Below are positions 16,201 through 24,600 of a stretch of DNA of 35,975 bases, piece by piece (the first letter of the stretch is position 1; each line of letters begins with the position of its first letter). The position numbers and the translations under genes were made by a program. The notes below the pieces were generated by a model that worked only from the letters and a program-made list of their open reading frames with translations, was not told the DNA's origin and searched no databases. The DNA lies in assembly GCA_017616695.1 (NCBI GenBank), contig JAFZXN010000002.1, forward strand, positions 1 to 35,975, read 5' to 3'. The stretch is from Clostridia bacterium. GTDB taxonomy: Bacteria > Bacillota > Clostridia > Christensenellales > Borkfalkiaceae.

Positions 16201-16426
16201 CAAATACGCCAAAATGGTCACGGCAAGCGGCGCCGACGAAATTTACGGCGGCTTTTTCACGCCGAGTCCGTACACCGATAAAGCGTGTTCTTATTGCAAA
16301 TTGAAAGGTATGTGCGGTTACGACGCCGAAACGGGCAAAAATACGCGCGAGATAGACTTTGCGGACACGGCGACTATCGTCAACGCCGTCCGCGACGAGG
16401 ATAACGATGAAAAAATTCACCGATGA
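13268..16426 (+). CDS. addB: AddB subunit of the AddAB helicase-nuclease
   Basis: AddB partners AddA in processing double-strand DNA ends for RecA recombination; in the family AddB recognises Chi and supplies one nuclease. The 1052-residue protein ends with a RecB-type nuclease domain: GNIFHSVFKKF near 744, DYKTG with D867 and K869, and the iron-sulfur cysteines C717, C1007, C1010 and C1016. The N-terminus lacks the GxxGxGKT Walker A of Bacillus AddB. The matching stretch reads roughly KTPSRAIEK (residues 7-15), as in RexB-type proteins, so it should not bind ATP there. Translation starts at a TTG, set by GGCAGGTG about 6 nt upstream. Its end overlaps the addA start by 20 nt. A palindromic extended -10 promoter lies 65 nt upstream. 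Confidence 0.9.
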   Translation: MKVIRAKTPSRAIEKTVELVNNVGTGLENKVFVFCESRATLSYELGVASLTGGSFNASVMSFSRYVALNMRVEKYLGKTAATLVVRKIIEDNAEKLVRLKRGTANLAVNVYNLISQLKSAKVGVKDLENVIAAESGAFKTKIQDVMLIYGEYEKFIAENGYTDENNYLSFMPSLLKKDESIKGAKTIVAGISNLTGKTVDILTTLDAISDLTVVTVSADAEGYVNEIYYKILALFNGCKVFDDSPLDTVHEALLNGMFDPTVFKKSGIYSDKVHIFEYADTESEARAVAERIRYEVVENGRRYKDFIIACSSTELYAPLYRRVLSEYDVPVYADVKRKLSRHPTVELVNDLIDFRRLEFKPEIALKLVKNPLVVSDEERCAFENYFIKNTPSRRMITKPFGDEAAEAVRSKLIGVARLIPKKSAVNEYIDALFDIFATLDIDGKLDAVTEKLSDEKEEELSRFNLMAQKSFVDILNETRSVAGDSVVSAELMRSLIGSAVGATEISLIATHYDNVFLGDMTSAAQRQAEILFVIGLDSSVPDVKKDVALLCDRELIKMEGYKCVIEPKLKVVNTRARESVLTTLLSFNDKLYASRSRLDTSGAKVSDSIVIDYLEHIFVTKNEKSDEEYYLKQSGIARYLAKTPALIGALNACDEFSLSLTPDVSYLKAYLAAAEKIDKCGYNFVIDYISREDELKYTNVRYSGKISATLIETYFSCPYKAFGERILRLNDKPDGDIKPYETGNIFHSVFKKFAFDADKIPAKDVEKVATEITQKVLEEDDYSRYLSKKQYEYIFELVKKEAVNACKIIYDDLAESDFKVWGTEMSFSNVPDSDLKAVNIETSLGTRQVTGFIDRVDRLGDHVRIIDYKTGDVSGKDSAKSLYTGTSIQLYLYMSAIAAKGLKLAAAHYLAVSDSYVKEGGSPLNYTGKTLADNEIIGHLDKSGENGDSKKYSIKHKADGNFDSRSRVLSEYEMDCYIKYAKMVTASGADEIYGGFFTPSPYTDKACSYCKLKGMCGYDAETGKNTREIDFADTATIVNAVRDEDNDEKIHR

Positions 16427-19400
16427 ACAGCTTAATATCATAAACAAGCAAAGCGGTAACATCGTCGTTACGGCGTCGGCGGGCAGCGGAAAGACGAGCG
16501 TTATGACCGAAAGATACCTTCGCCTCGTTTTAGACGGCAAAGCCGACGCCGACGAGATACTTTGCGTTACTTTTACGAGGCTTGCCGCCGAAGAATTAAG
16601 GTCAAGGCTAAATAAGTCTTTGCGTGCCGCCGTTTCCGACGCCGACGAGGCCGAGGCAAAAAGACTCAAAGTTCAGCTCGAAAAGCTTACGCAGGCGTCG
16701 ATTTGTACGATAGACTCGTTCTGCAACACGCTCGTAAGAAAATATTTTTACGTTGCCGACGTCGATCCGCAGTTTTCCATTATAGACGAAACGGTGTCGG
16801 CATCGCTCAAAAAGGCGGCAGTAGACGAATTGTTCGAGAAGCTTTACGACCGAGAGGACGAGGCTCTTAGGTCGCTTTTAAAGACCTTTATAAGTAAGCG
16901 CAGCGATAAAAAGCTAAAAAGCGTCGTATTAAAGGCGAGCGCGTTTTTATCGAGCGAAACGGACGGCAAACTGTATATGCAAAAAAGCCTTGAATCTTAC
17001 AAAGAGCAAGGCATAAAAAACGTTATTTATCAACTTATAGGCGGACTTATCGAAAATTTGACGGAGCTTATCCCGCCGATAGACGAGCTTATTTCAAGAT
17101 GTCGGGAGCTTTCCGTTTTTAAGTACGAAGAGTTTCTCTTATTGATAAAAAACGATATTATCACGTTGCAAAAAGAAAACTGTTTATCCGTCGCGACGGC
17201 TTTTTTGGCTACGCCGAGAAGTAAACCGAGAGTCATTACCAAAAACGACGAGGAAAGGAAAGCTTTGTCCGACGCGATAGACGGTATCGGCAGCAGGATA
17301 AAATCAATTAAGAACGAATATTACGATATACTATCGGACGAACACGCCGTTGAAAGAGCTGAAAGCGCCGGTCGCGTTTTAAAAGCGCTTTTTGAAGTGG
17401 TGTCGGCTTTCGACGAAGAGTATTCCGCCTTAAAAGCCGAGGCGGGAGTGCTCGATTATTCCGACCTCGAGCATTACGCGTATAAGATACTGTGTTCGGA
17501 CGAGATACTCGCCGAGATAAAAAAGGAATACAAGTACGTTTTCGTCGACGAATATCAGGACACGAACGGCATACAGGAGGCTTTGTTTTCCCGCCTTGAA
17601 AACGGAGATCTTTTCATCGTCGGCGACGGCAAACAAAGCATCTACGGTTTCCGCGGTTGCGACAGCAGTCTTTTCGACGACCGTATCGCGGCGGCAAAAG
17701 CCGACGAACTGTTTTACCTGAATAAAAACTTCCGCTCGACGCGCGCGGTGGTGAACGCCGTAAACGCGGTGTTTTCTTCGGTGATGACCGAAAAAACGGC
17801 GGGCGTGGACTATAAAAGCAACCTTATGCAATACGGCGGGCTTTACGGCGACACAACGGGAAGAGCGCAGATAGTATCTTTTTCCAAACCGAAAAAGGAG
17901 CGCGCCGAGATCCCAGAAGGCGTGTACAGCGTCGTAAAGCATTTAGGACTTTTGCGCGTTGACCGTCACGGTACGGAAGAGGCCGCGGTAAGGCGCATCA
18001 TCGATAAAGTGTACGGCGAAAAGTATTCGTTCACCGCAAAAGACGGCACGACGGTCGAAAAACGTATCGGTTACGGCGATATAGCGGTTCTTACGAGGAC
18101 GAGTTCGGGGCTGTCGGACAGGATAGTGGACGAGCTTTCGGATAACGGTATCCCCGTCGTTTCCGAATCCAAAAGGAGCATAGGCGAATACCCCGAAATA
18201 AGTACGCTCGTATCTATTTTGGAGACCGTTTATTATGCCGGAAGAGAAGACTATTCGCTTGCGGCGGCGCTTAAAAGCCCCGTCGGCGGACTTAGCGACG
18301 AAGAGTTGTTCCTTATCCGTAAGACGTACGGCGATCAGGATATGAGCTTTGCCGACGCCGCGGCAAAATACCGTTCGGGCGTTATCGACAACGTTTCCGT
18401 AAAGCTCAACGAATTTTTCGATTACATAGACAAGTACGGCGTTCTGTCGCATTACGAGGACGCGGCGAGCATAATAAAGCGCATAATCGCCGAAAAGCGG
18501 CTGGACGTATTCTTTATGTCGTCCGGTCACGGAAAAACGAGGCTCGATCGCGTGGAAAGGTTCATCGCGGGTTGCGAAAACGGCGGCAAAGGGTATACGC
18601 TTTCGGAATTCGTTACGAACGAGCAATCAATTCTCGCCAACATGACCGTTACGCTTGCCGGCGGCGAAAACGCGGTAAAGGTCATAGACATACATCAATC
18701 CAAAGGGCTTGAATTCCCCGTCGTCATATTGTGCGAAATGAGCCGCAATTTCCTTGAAATGGGCAGGCGCGACGAGATAGTTTATTCGAGAAAGTTCGGC
18801 GTCGGCGTAAACTGTTACGACGCGGACACGAAGACCGTCTATCCGACCGTTGTGAAAAACTACGTCTCGAGAAAAGAAGAACAGTACGTTCGCCGCGACG
18901 AAATGAGGCTTTTATACGTCGGCATGACCAGGGCAATGTACGCTTTATATATGGTGGTCGGCGAAGAGCTGCCGAACAGTAGGCAGGACTACGAGATAGC
19001 TTCCGCAAAGAAGTTTACCGACTTTTTGTCGTCTTCCGTGTGCGAATATGTTCCGGACGACGAGAGCGCCGACTCTATAAGGATAAAGCCCGAAAAGCGA
19101 ACGGTCATTTTTTCCGATCCCGTCGACGAGCGGATAGAAAACACCGTCGAAAAGTTTCTTGAATACCGCTATCCGTATGCCGATGACGTAGAGCTTAGCG
19201 TCAAACGCACGGTGACGGATATTACCCGTTCGGCGGCGGAAGTCGAAACGGGCGAAAACGTTGCCGCGCCGATATTCCCTTCGGAAAGCGAAAGCGTGAC
19301 GAGCGGAAACGCCTATCACAGGTTTTTGCAGCACTGTTCTTTAAATAAAGATCTCGTTAAAAGCGATCTCGACGCTCTTATAAAAAAAGGAGTTTTCTTA

Positions 19401-19790
19401 AGCGAAGAGCCGGCGGCGCTCGATGTCGGAAAGCTTGAAAACATATTGTCGTCGCCGATATTCGACGAGATAAGATCGGGTAAGATATACCGCGAACAGC
19501 CGTTTATCTGTCTCGTTCCCGCATCTATGGCGGGCGAACGCGGCGACGGCGAAGTGCTCGTTCAGGGCGTTATAGACCTGCTTACGGTAAAGGGCGATAA
19601 GGCGATGATAGTCGATTACAAGTATTCTTCAAAGCCTCGCGAAAAGCTCCTTTCTACCTACCGCAAGCAGCTCGAACTCTACGCTTACGCCGTTAAAAAG
19701 GTGCTGAAACTCAACGTTGAAAAGGCTTACGTTTTCAATATCAAGACGTTAGAGGCGACCGAATGCGACGTCGGACCCGCGATAACCTGA
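16407..19790 (+). CDS. addA: AddA helicase-nuclease subunit
   Basis: AddA is the UvrD-like 3'-5' helicase motor and second nuclease of AddAB. The protein has about 1127 residues. Walker A (ASAGSGKT) is at 23-30, the Walker B region DEYQD at 381-385, and the motif HQSKGLEFPVV near 762. The C-terminal RecB-type nuclease has GNAYHRFLQH near 968 and VDYKYSS with D1070 and K1072. I moved the start to 16407 because the residues from there (MKKFTDEQLNIINKQ) match the family N-terminus and a GAGG lies just upstream within addB. Overlap with addB implies coupled translation, as expected for a heterodimer. Confidence 0.95.
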   Translation: MKKFTDEQLNIINKQSGNIVVTASAGSGKTSVMTERYLRLVLDGKADADEILCVTFTRLAAEELRSRLNKSLRAAVSDADEAEAKRLKVQLEKLTQASICTIDSFCNTLVRKYFYVADVDPQFSIIDETVSASLKKAAVDELFEKLYDREDEALRSLLKTFISKRSDKKLKSVVLKASAFLSSETDGKLYMQKSLESYKEQGIKNVIYQLIGGLIENLTELIPPIDELISRCRELSVFKYEEFLLLIKNDIITLQKENCLSVATAFLATPRSKPRVITKNDEERKALSDAIDGIGSRIKSIKNEYYDILSDEHAVERAESAGRVLKALFEVVSAFDEEYSALKAEAGVLDYSDLEHYAYKILCSDEILAEIKKEYKYVFVDEYQDTNGIQEALFSRLENGDLFIVGDGKQSIYGFRGCDSSLFDDRIAAAKADELFYLNKNFRSTRAVVNAVNAVFSSVMTEKTAGVDYKSNLMQYGGLYGDTTGRAQIVSFSKPKKERAEIPEGVYSVVKHLGLLRVDRHGTEEAAVRRIIDKVYGEKYSFTAKDGTTVEKRIGYGDIAVLTRTSSGLSDRIVDELSDNGIPVVSESKRSIGEYPEISTLVSILETVYYAGREDYSLAAALKSPVGGLSDEELFLIRKTYGDQDMSFADAAAKYRSGVIDNVSVKLNEFFDYIDKYGVLSHYEDAASIIKRIIAEKRLDVFFMSSGHGKTRLDRVERFIAGCENGGKGYTLSEFVTNEQSILANMTVTLAGGENAVKVIDIHQSKGLEFPVVILCEMSRNFLEMGRRDEIVYSRKFGVGVNCYDADTKTVYPTVVKNYVSRKEEQYVRRDEMRLLYVGMTRAMYALYMVVGEELPNSRQDYEIASAKKFTDFLSSSVCEYVPDDESADSIRIKPEKRTVIFSDPVDERIENTVEKFLEYRYPYADDVELSVKRTVTDITRSAAEVETGENVAAPIFPSESESVTSGNAYHRFLQHCSLNKDLVKSDLDALIKKGVFLSEEPAALDVGKLENILSSPIFDEIRSGKIYREQPFICLVPASMAGERGDGEVLVQGVIDLLTVKGDKAMIVDYKYSSKPREKLLSTYRKQLELYAYAVKKVLKLNVEKAYVFNIKTLEATECDVGPAIT

Positions 19791-19853
19791 ACCATAAAGG
19801 CGAAGTTCGCTTGAAACCGTATAATTTTATTTGTCGCGGGCAATAATTACGCC

Positions 19854-20513
19854 GTGATGAACGGTTTTTCTTATTGTTTTGAAAGTTTGGATAGACTCGT
19901 CGCAACGTTTATAAAAGACGTCGACTACGCGAAATTTTTTACGATAATATTCGTCGCTTTATCGCTTATTTCCGCGATATCCGTCGCATTGCGGCTGTTG
20001 GCGGACAAAAAGCGTACGTTTTCCTTTTTGAACGCCTTGCTCATTTTGCTTGGCGGGGCGATGGCGGGGGCGACTGCGCTCGTAGAATACAGGCTCTTTT
20101 GCAACGTTTTCAAAGACGTTTTTTCGGTCTTGGCGTTCGGCGCGGGCGAGATCTGTTTGTCAAGCCTTACGTACGCTTTGTTTTTGATCTTTGCCGTTTC
20201 GGGTAAAAGTTCTGTAAGCGTTTCCGACGTCGCGGCGGAGACCTATCTTAAAGAAGACGTCGCGACGTACGTGGAAAGAAAAGTCTACCCGATGACTACC
20301 GTGAAACTCGACTTTGCGCCCGACGATTACGTCGTCGATTATAAAAAAGTGTACGATTTTCTCGACGGGCTTAAGGAAAACGGAAAGCCGAATGAAGAAA
20401 TAGAGCTTTTAAAAAGCAAGATCGGCTTTTACGACGGGCTTGAGATAACTTCGGGCACGATAAGGGCGATAAACCGCCTGTTTTCGCAGGCGGTAAGACT
20501 TGCGAGAGAGTAA
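19854..20513 (+). CDS. Membrane protein of unknown function
   Basis: I do not recognise this 219-residue protein. Three hydrophobic segments are visible (about residues 27-49, 57-79 and 90-116). They are followed by a soluble, probably cytosolic C-terminal domain of about 100 residues with charged helices (EEIELLKSKIGFYDG). Translation could begin at GTG 19854 or the next codon, ATG 19857; no clear ribosome binding site is seen. It lies 63 nt after addA and 126 nt before the SecB-like gene, all in the same direction. No link to either is evident. Confidence 0.6.
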   Translation: MMNGFSYCFESLDRLVATFIKDVDYAKFFTIIFVALSLISAISVALRLLADKKRTFSFLNALLILLGGAMAGATALVEYRLFCNVFKDVFSVLAFGAGEICLSSLTYALFLIFAVSGKSSVSVSDVAAETYLKEDVATYVERKVYPMTTVKLDFAPDDYVVDYKKVYDFLDGLKENGKPNEEIELLKSKIGFYDGLEITSGTIRAINRLFSQAVRLARE

Positions 20514-20639
20514 GATTTGTGATTTTCGTTTGAAAAACGACGTGCCGCCGCGTTATTAAAAGAATTGACGATATGGCGGATGAAGGCCGCCTGACGCCCT
20601 TATATAAACGCAGACAGTTATAAACAAAGGAGATATATT

Positions 20640-21062
20640 ATGAGAGAGATCACCAGATTCAAAGGTTACCGCTTCGACCGTTCGGAGATAACGCTCAATC
20701 CGCCGGCAAAGAACGAAACGTTCAAGATAGCGCCGTTTTTCGAGCTTACCTGCAAAGCGTCGGACAGCAACGAAACGTTGAGCGCAACGCTTTCCGTTAC
20801 CATTAAGACAGACGCGGCAACGGGTACGCGCGCGCCGTTCGATCTGAAAGTTTCGCTGACGGGCGACTTTGAACTCGGAGCCGACCTTATCAACTTCAAA
20901 AAAGGTCAGGTGCGTTTTGCCATAGAAACGCTGTTCCCGTATATGCGAGCATTCGTTTCTAACCTTACCGCCATGTGCGGACTGTTGCCGTTTATTCTGC
21001 CGCTTATCGACGTTGAACAGATGGTATCTTCCGTCCGCGACGCCAACGAACTGCCCAACTGA
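20640..21062 (+). CDS. SecB-like protein-export chaperone
   Basis: The 140-residue protein fits the SecB fold: alternating beta strands over the first 95 residues, then the signature ETLFPYMRAFVSNLTAMCG followed by LLPFILPLIDVEQMV. SecB binds unfolded precursors and passes them to SecA. In E. coli the comparable stretch is ILFPYARECITSM with a Pro-rich loop after it. Canonical SecB is largely proteobacterial; SecB-like proteins in Bacillota are often tied to toxin-antitoxin systems or have unknown roles. No toxin or antitoxin gene lies beside this one. An AAAGGAG site gives a confident start. A strong terminator follows. Confidence 0.75.
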   Translation: MREITRFKGYRFDRSEITLNPPAKNETFKIAPFFELTCKASDSNETLSATLSVTIKTDAATGTRAPFDLKVSLTGDFELGADLINFKKGQVRFAIETLFPYMRAFVSNLTAMCGLLPFILPLIDVEQMVSSVRDANELPN

Positions 21063-21098
21063 CGGCCGTAGGCGACAAAAACGAATATCTTCATACAT

Positions 21099-21144
21099 AA
21101 AAGCCCGCCTATAAGTCGATTATCGACACATAGACGGGCTTTTT
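21099..21144 (+). terminator. CTATAAGTCGAT-family terminator, copy T4
   Basis: AAAAGCCCG (21099-21107) pairs with CGGGCTTTT (21135-21143). CTA/TAG continues the stem after one mismatch, and the loop forms GTCGA-TTA-TCGAC. This is the best-paired family member and terminates the SecB-like gene. Confidence 0.9.
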
Positions 21145-21207
21145 ACAGTCAAATTGTAATTATCTCAAATGCAGGATACGGGATAGATTTTCAGACGATT
21201 TACGTAT

Positions 21208-21273
21208 TACCTATGCAAAAACGTGAACGAAATAACGAAATACCTATGGTAAAACGTTATCGGGATAACGAAA
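21208..21273 (+). repeat. Tandem 33-bp direct repeat
   Basis: Two abutting 33-mers (21208-21240 and 21241-21273) share 27 of 33 positions. Both begin TACCTATG and end ATAACGAAA. They lie about 190 nt before the -35 of the GH28 gene. The rest of 21145-21464 shows no gene or structure I can name. Confidence 0.6.
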
Positions 21274-21464
21274 AAGGATACGTAACGTGACGATACGCCA
21301 TAAAAATATTAACGCGAAAAACACGAAAAGCGCGCGGATAGCTTGCGGTAGGGCGATCTTTTAACGCGCTCAAGCCTTCGCACTGAAATCGCCGGAGAGA
21401 GTTAATATCGTGGGTGAACGTCCTGATAAATGAGAATAATCCATATTTTCATATATTTTTTCTA

Positions 21465-21493
21465 TTTACAGCATTTTGCGGCGATGATAAAAT
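21465..21493 (+). promoter_or_regulatory. Promoter of the GH28 gene
   Basis: TTTACA (21465-21470), a 17-nt spacer and TAAAAT (21488-21493) with TG at 21485-21486 (extended -10). It leaves a leader of about 130 nt before the start at 21632. Confidence 0.7.
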
Positions 21494-21631
21494 GATTATG
21501 ATATAAATGCGGAAACGTTTGCTCGGACAAAAATACCCGACTCGGCGGTCCGCTATATTTTAAAATTCTACGGTATGCGTTTCGTTCAGGAAATAGGAAT
21601 TTCGTGCGGGCGCGTAAAAATGGAGGCAAAT

Positions 21632-24600
21632 ATGACTTTTCGTGTGAAAATGACGCTTATAACGGTATTATCCGTACTCGTTCTCGTTTTGGCGGGGCTT
21701 GGTACGGGGCTTGGTGCGCCGGGCTCGGTAAAAGCCGAAGGCGCGTGGAACGCCGACCAGAATTGGTCTTACGATAACGGCGTTTATACCAAAACGGCCG
21801 ATCACGGCAACCTCTCTGTCATCAGATATTCGGAGAGTTTAACGTTTTCGGAAATTTCCGCCGACGTAATGATAAACGAGTCCTGGCAGACGGACGTCGA
21901 CGCCAACGTCGGTTTCGAGATAGCTCTCGTCGCCGGCGACAGATGGTTCGTCGATTACGCCACTTCACCCGTCAAAAACAGCGTGAGAATACGTTATTAC
22001 GGCGTGAACGGCAGTGAAAATTGGGCGAGCTACGCCTCCAATACGGGGTGGATCGGTTACGACGAGTATTTTAACTTTAAAGTCGCGCGCGACGGCGCAA
22101 AGCTGATGGCGTTCGTCAACGGCGTCAAGATAGTCGAATACGTTTCGGGCGGCGGCGCGGCGTCCTTTATCGGCGCAAAGTACGCGTTCAGTTCCTGGGG
22201 CAACAAGCCGTCCGTTAAAAACTTTTCCGTTACGGAAGGAGAAGTAGGTCAATCCGGCGAGAACGCGTGGTCTTTCTCCGCGGATTGGAACAAATCGACC
22301 GAAGGCGGGGAAGACGTTTATACGAGCACTTCCACCTGGCTTGCGTCGGCAATTTATATGGGCAACAACGGCGGCACTTACAACGCGTTGGAGTTCGATT
22401 TAAGAGTGAATACTCTTCTTTCTACGAGCGACGCCAACGTCGGCGCGTCGATCTTGGTCGGCGAAGACGCCTTCTTTTTCGAGTACAACCCGTCTTCGCG
22501 CGAATACGTAAGGTTAAGATATATCGAATCGGGTTCGGCGGAAGGCGTTGAGCTCGGCAGAAAGAACGTGACCGTCGCGCCGCTTACCGATTGGGTGCAT
22601 CTTAAAGTCGTGTTCGATACGGACTATCTCGTTATGTACGTCGACGGGCAGAAGGTTTTAAGCCACTTCGACACGTTCGGCAAGGATATGTCTTCGGCAA
22701 GGGCGCAGATCTCCGAATGGCTGACGCAACCGTCCGTCAAGAATATGGAGCTTTCGCTCGTCGAACCCGATTTTGCCGAGGCGGGGTATCTCGACCTCGA
22801 ATTTTCGAGCCAAGCTGCGGTCGAAAGCTTTACCGCGGAAAACGGCTCCATAGGTTACGACGACGGCAAGCTGACTTTTGAGATCGAGGGCGGCAACGCG
22901 AGCGTTACGTCTCCCGTCATCGACGTTCCCATGGGAAACAAATACAGTATGCGCCTTTCCGTGCGCAACACCGTTCTCGTCAGAATGAGAAACGACAGCG
23001 CGGCGCAAAGCGTAACGCTTTCCTTTATCACTTCGACGGATAAGACTTACGACCAGGCTAAAAGCAAGGTTTTCGACGTGATACCCGAGTCCGACTACAC
23101 GACCTATTATTTTAATATTTCGGACGTTTACGACTGCGGGCATTGGCAAAACAGAACGCTTATGAAGTCCTGCAACGACTATCTGTACGGCTTTAAGCTG
23201 ACGTTCAACGGAGTTTCGGCGGGCAACGTCGCTATCGACGCGATAACGTTCGAGCGTGAAAACAGAATTTACGACTACGCCGCTCAAACGCTTACCTGCA
23301 CGGCGGACGAAGACGACGAGACGGTAACCGTCGCCGGCAAGCTCAGACAAGAGTACGCGGGTAAAACGATAAATATCTACCGCATGCCCGTAGAAAATTA
23401 CAACGAGTTGTTAAGCTATGGTAAGAACGTTCTTTTGGCAAGCGCGACCGCCGACGCAAACGGCAATTTCAGCGTGAGTTTCCCGTACGTTTTGCCGAGC
23501 GGGATAACGCACCTGTCGTCGAGGTTTTTGGCAAGTACGGAAGGCGTTAAGCTGTCGGACAGTTTCGTCATAGAAAATTGGCGCGAGCTTACCGAAGAAA
23601 ATATTTACGGGTTCGAGCTCCCCGCACTCACGGTCAGCGTGTGCGACGCGCCGTTCAACGCCAAGGGCGACGGCTTTACGAACGACAACCCCGCTATACA
23701 GGCGGCTATCGACTACGTTTCGGCTCAAGGCGGCGGCACGGTCGTTCTTGAGGGCGACGACTCCGTTTACGGAAGAAGATACGTTGCGTCGCAGTTGAAC
23801 CTTAAAAGCAACGTCGAATTAAGAATAGAAACGGGAGCCATCCTTTGGCAGTCCACGCGCTTTGAAGATTACGATTACGGCGACTACTCACCCGTTTACG
23901 GGCACGACGTAACTATCGAAGGCGCCGCCTGGACGCACGCCGCACCCTGCTGGAACAAACCCTTCCTGTACGCGTATAACGTAGACCATATCAAGATAAC
24001 GGGCGGCGGCACTATCCGTATGTGCGACACGGGCAGTCAGTGGCTCGACGGAAACAGCTACAGCTGGGATTCCGATATTACCGCAAATTGCAATTCTGTG
24101 ATACATATACACCCGATAGCCGTTTACGGTTGCGATTTCGTCGAAATATCCGACGTTACCGTCAAGCGCGGCGAGATATGGCACGTCAACAATTATCGCA
24201 GTTCTCACGTCTATATCGGCAACGTTAACGTTACCGAAGTCAACTGTATCAACGGCGACGGGTTCGGGTTCTCCGGCTCGCACGACGTTATCGTCGACAG
24301 ATGCTATTTATATTCCAACGACGACGCGCTCGTTCTCGGCGCCAACTACGACGATCCGCGCGGTTACGGTCACGCCTGGTGGCGTTCGGAGCCGGACGGC
24401 GACAACCGTATCCACGACGTGACTTTAAGAAACAGCAATCTGTTCGGCGGGCACGGCGTAACGTTTATAACCTGGGGCTCGGCCAACCCCGACGCCGAAA
24501 GATCGGAAACGTATAATATCTTCGTTTACAACAACGTTCTCGGCGGAACGAGTACCGCCGTCGGCTGCTGGACGGATAACCCCTATTACGGCGACAGCGG

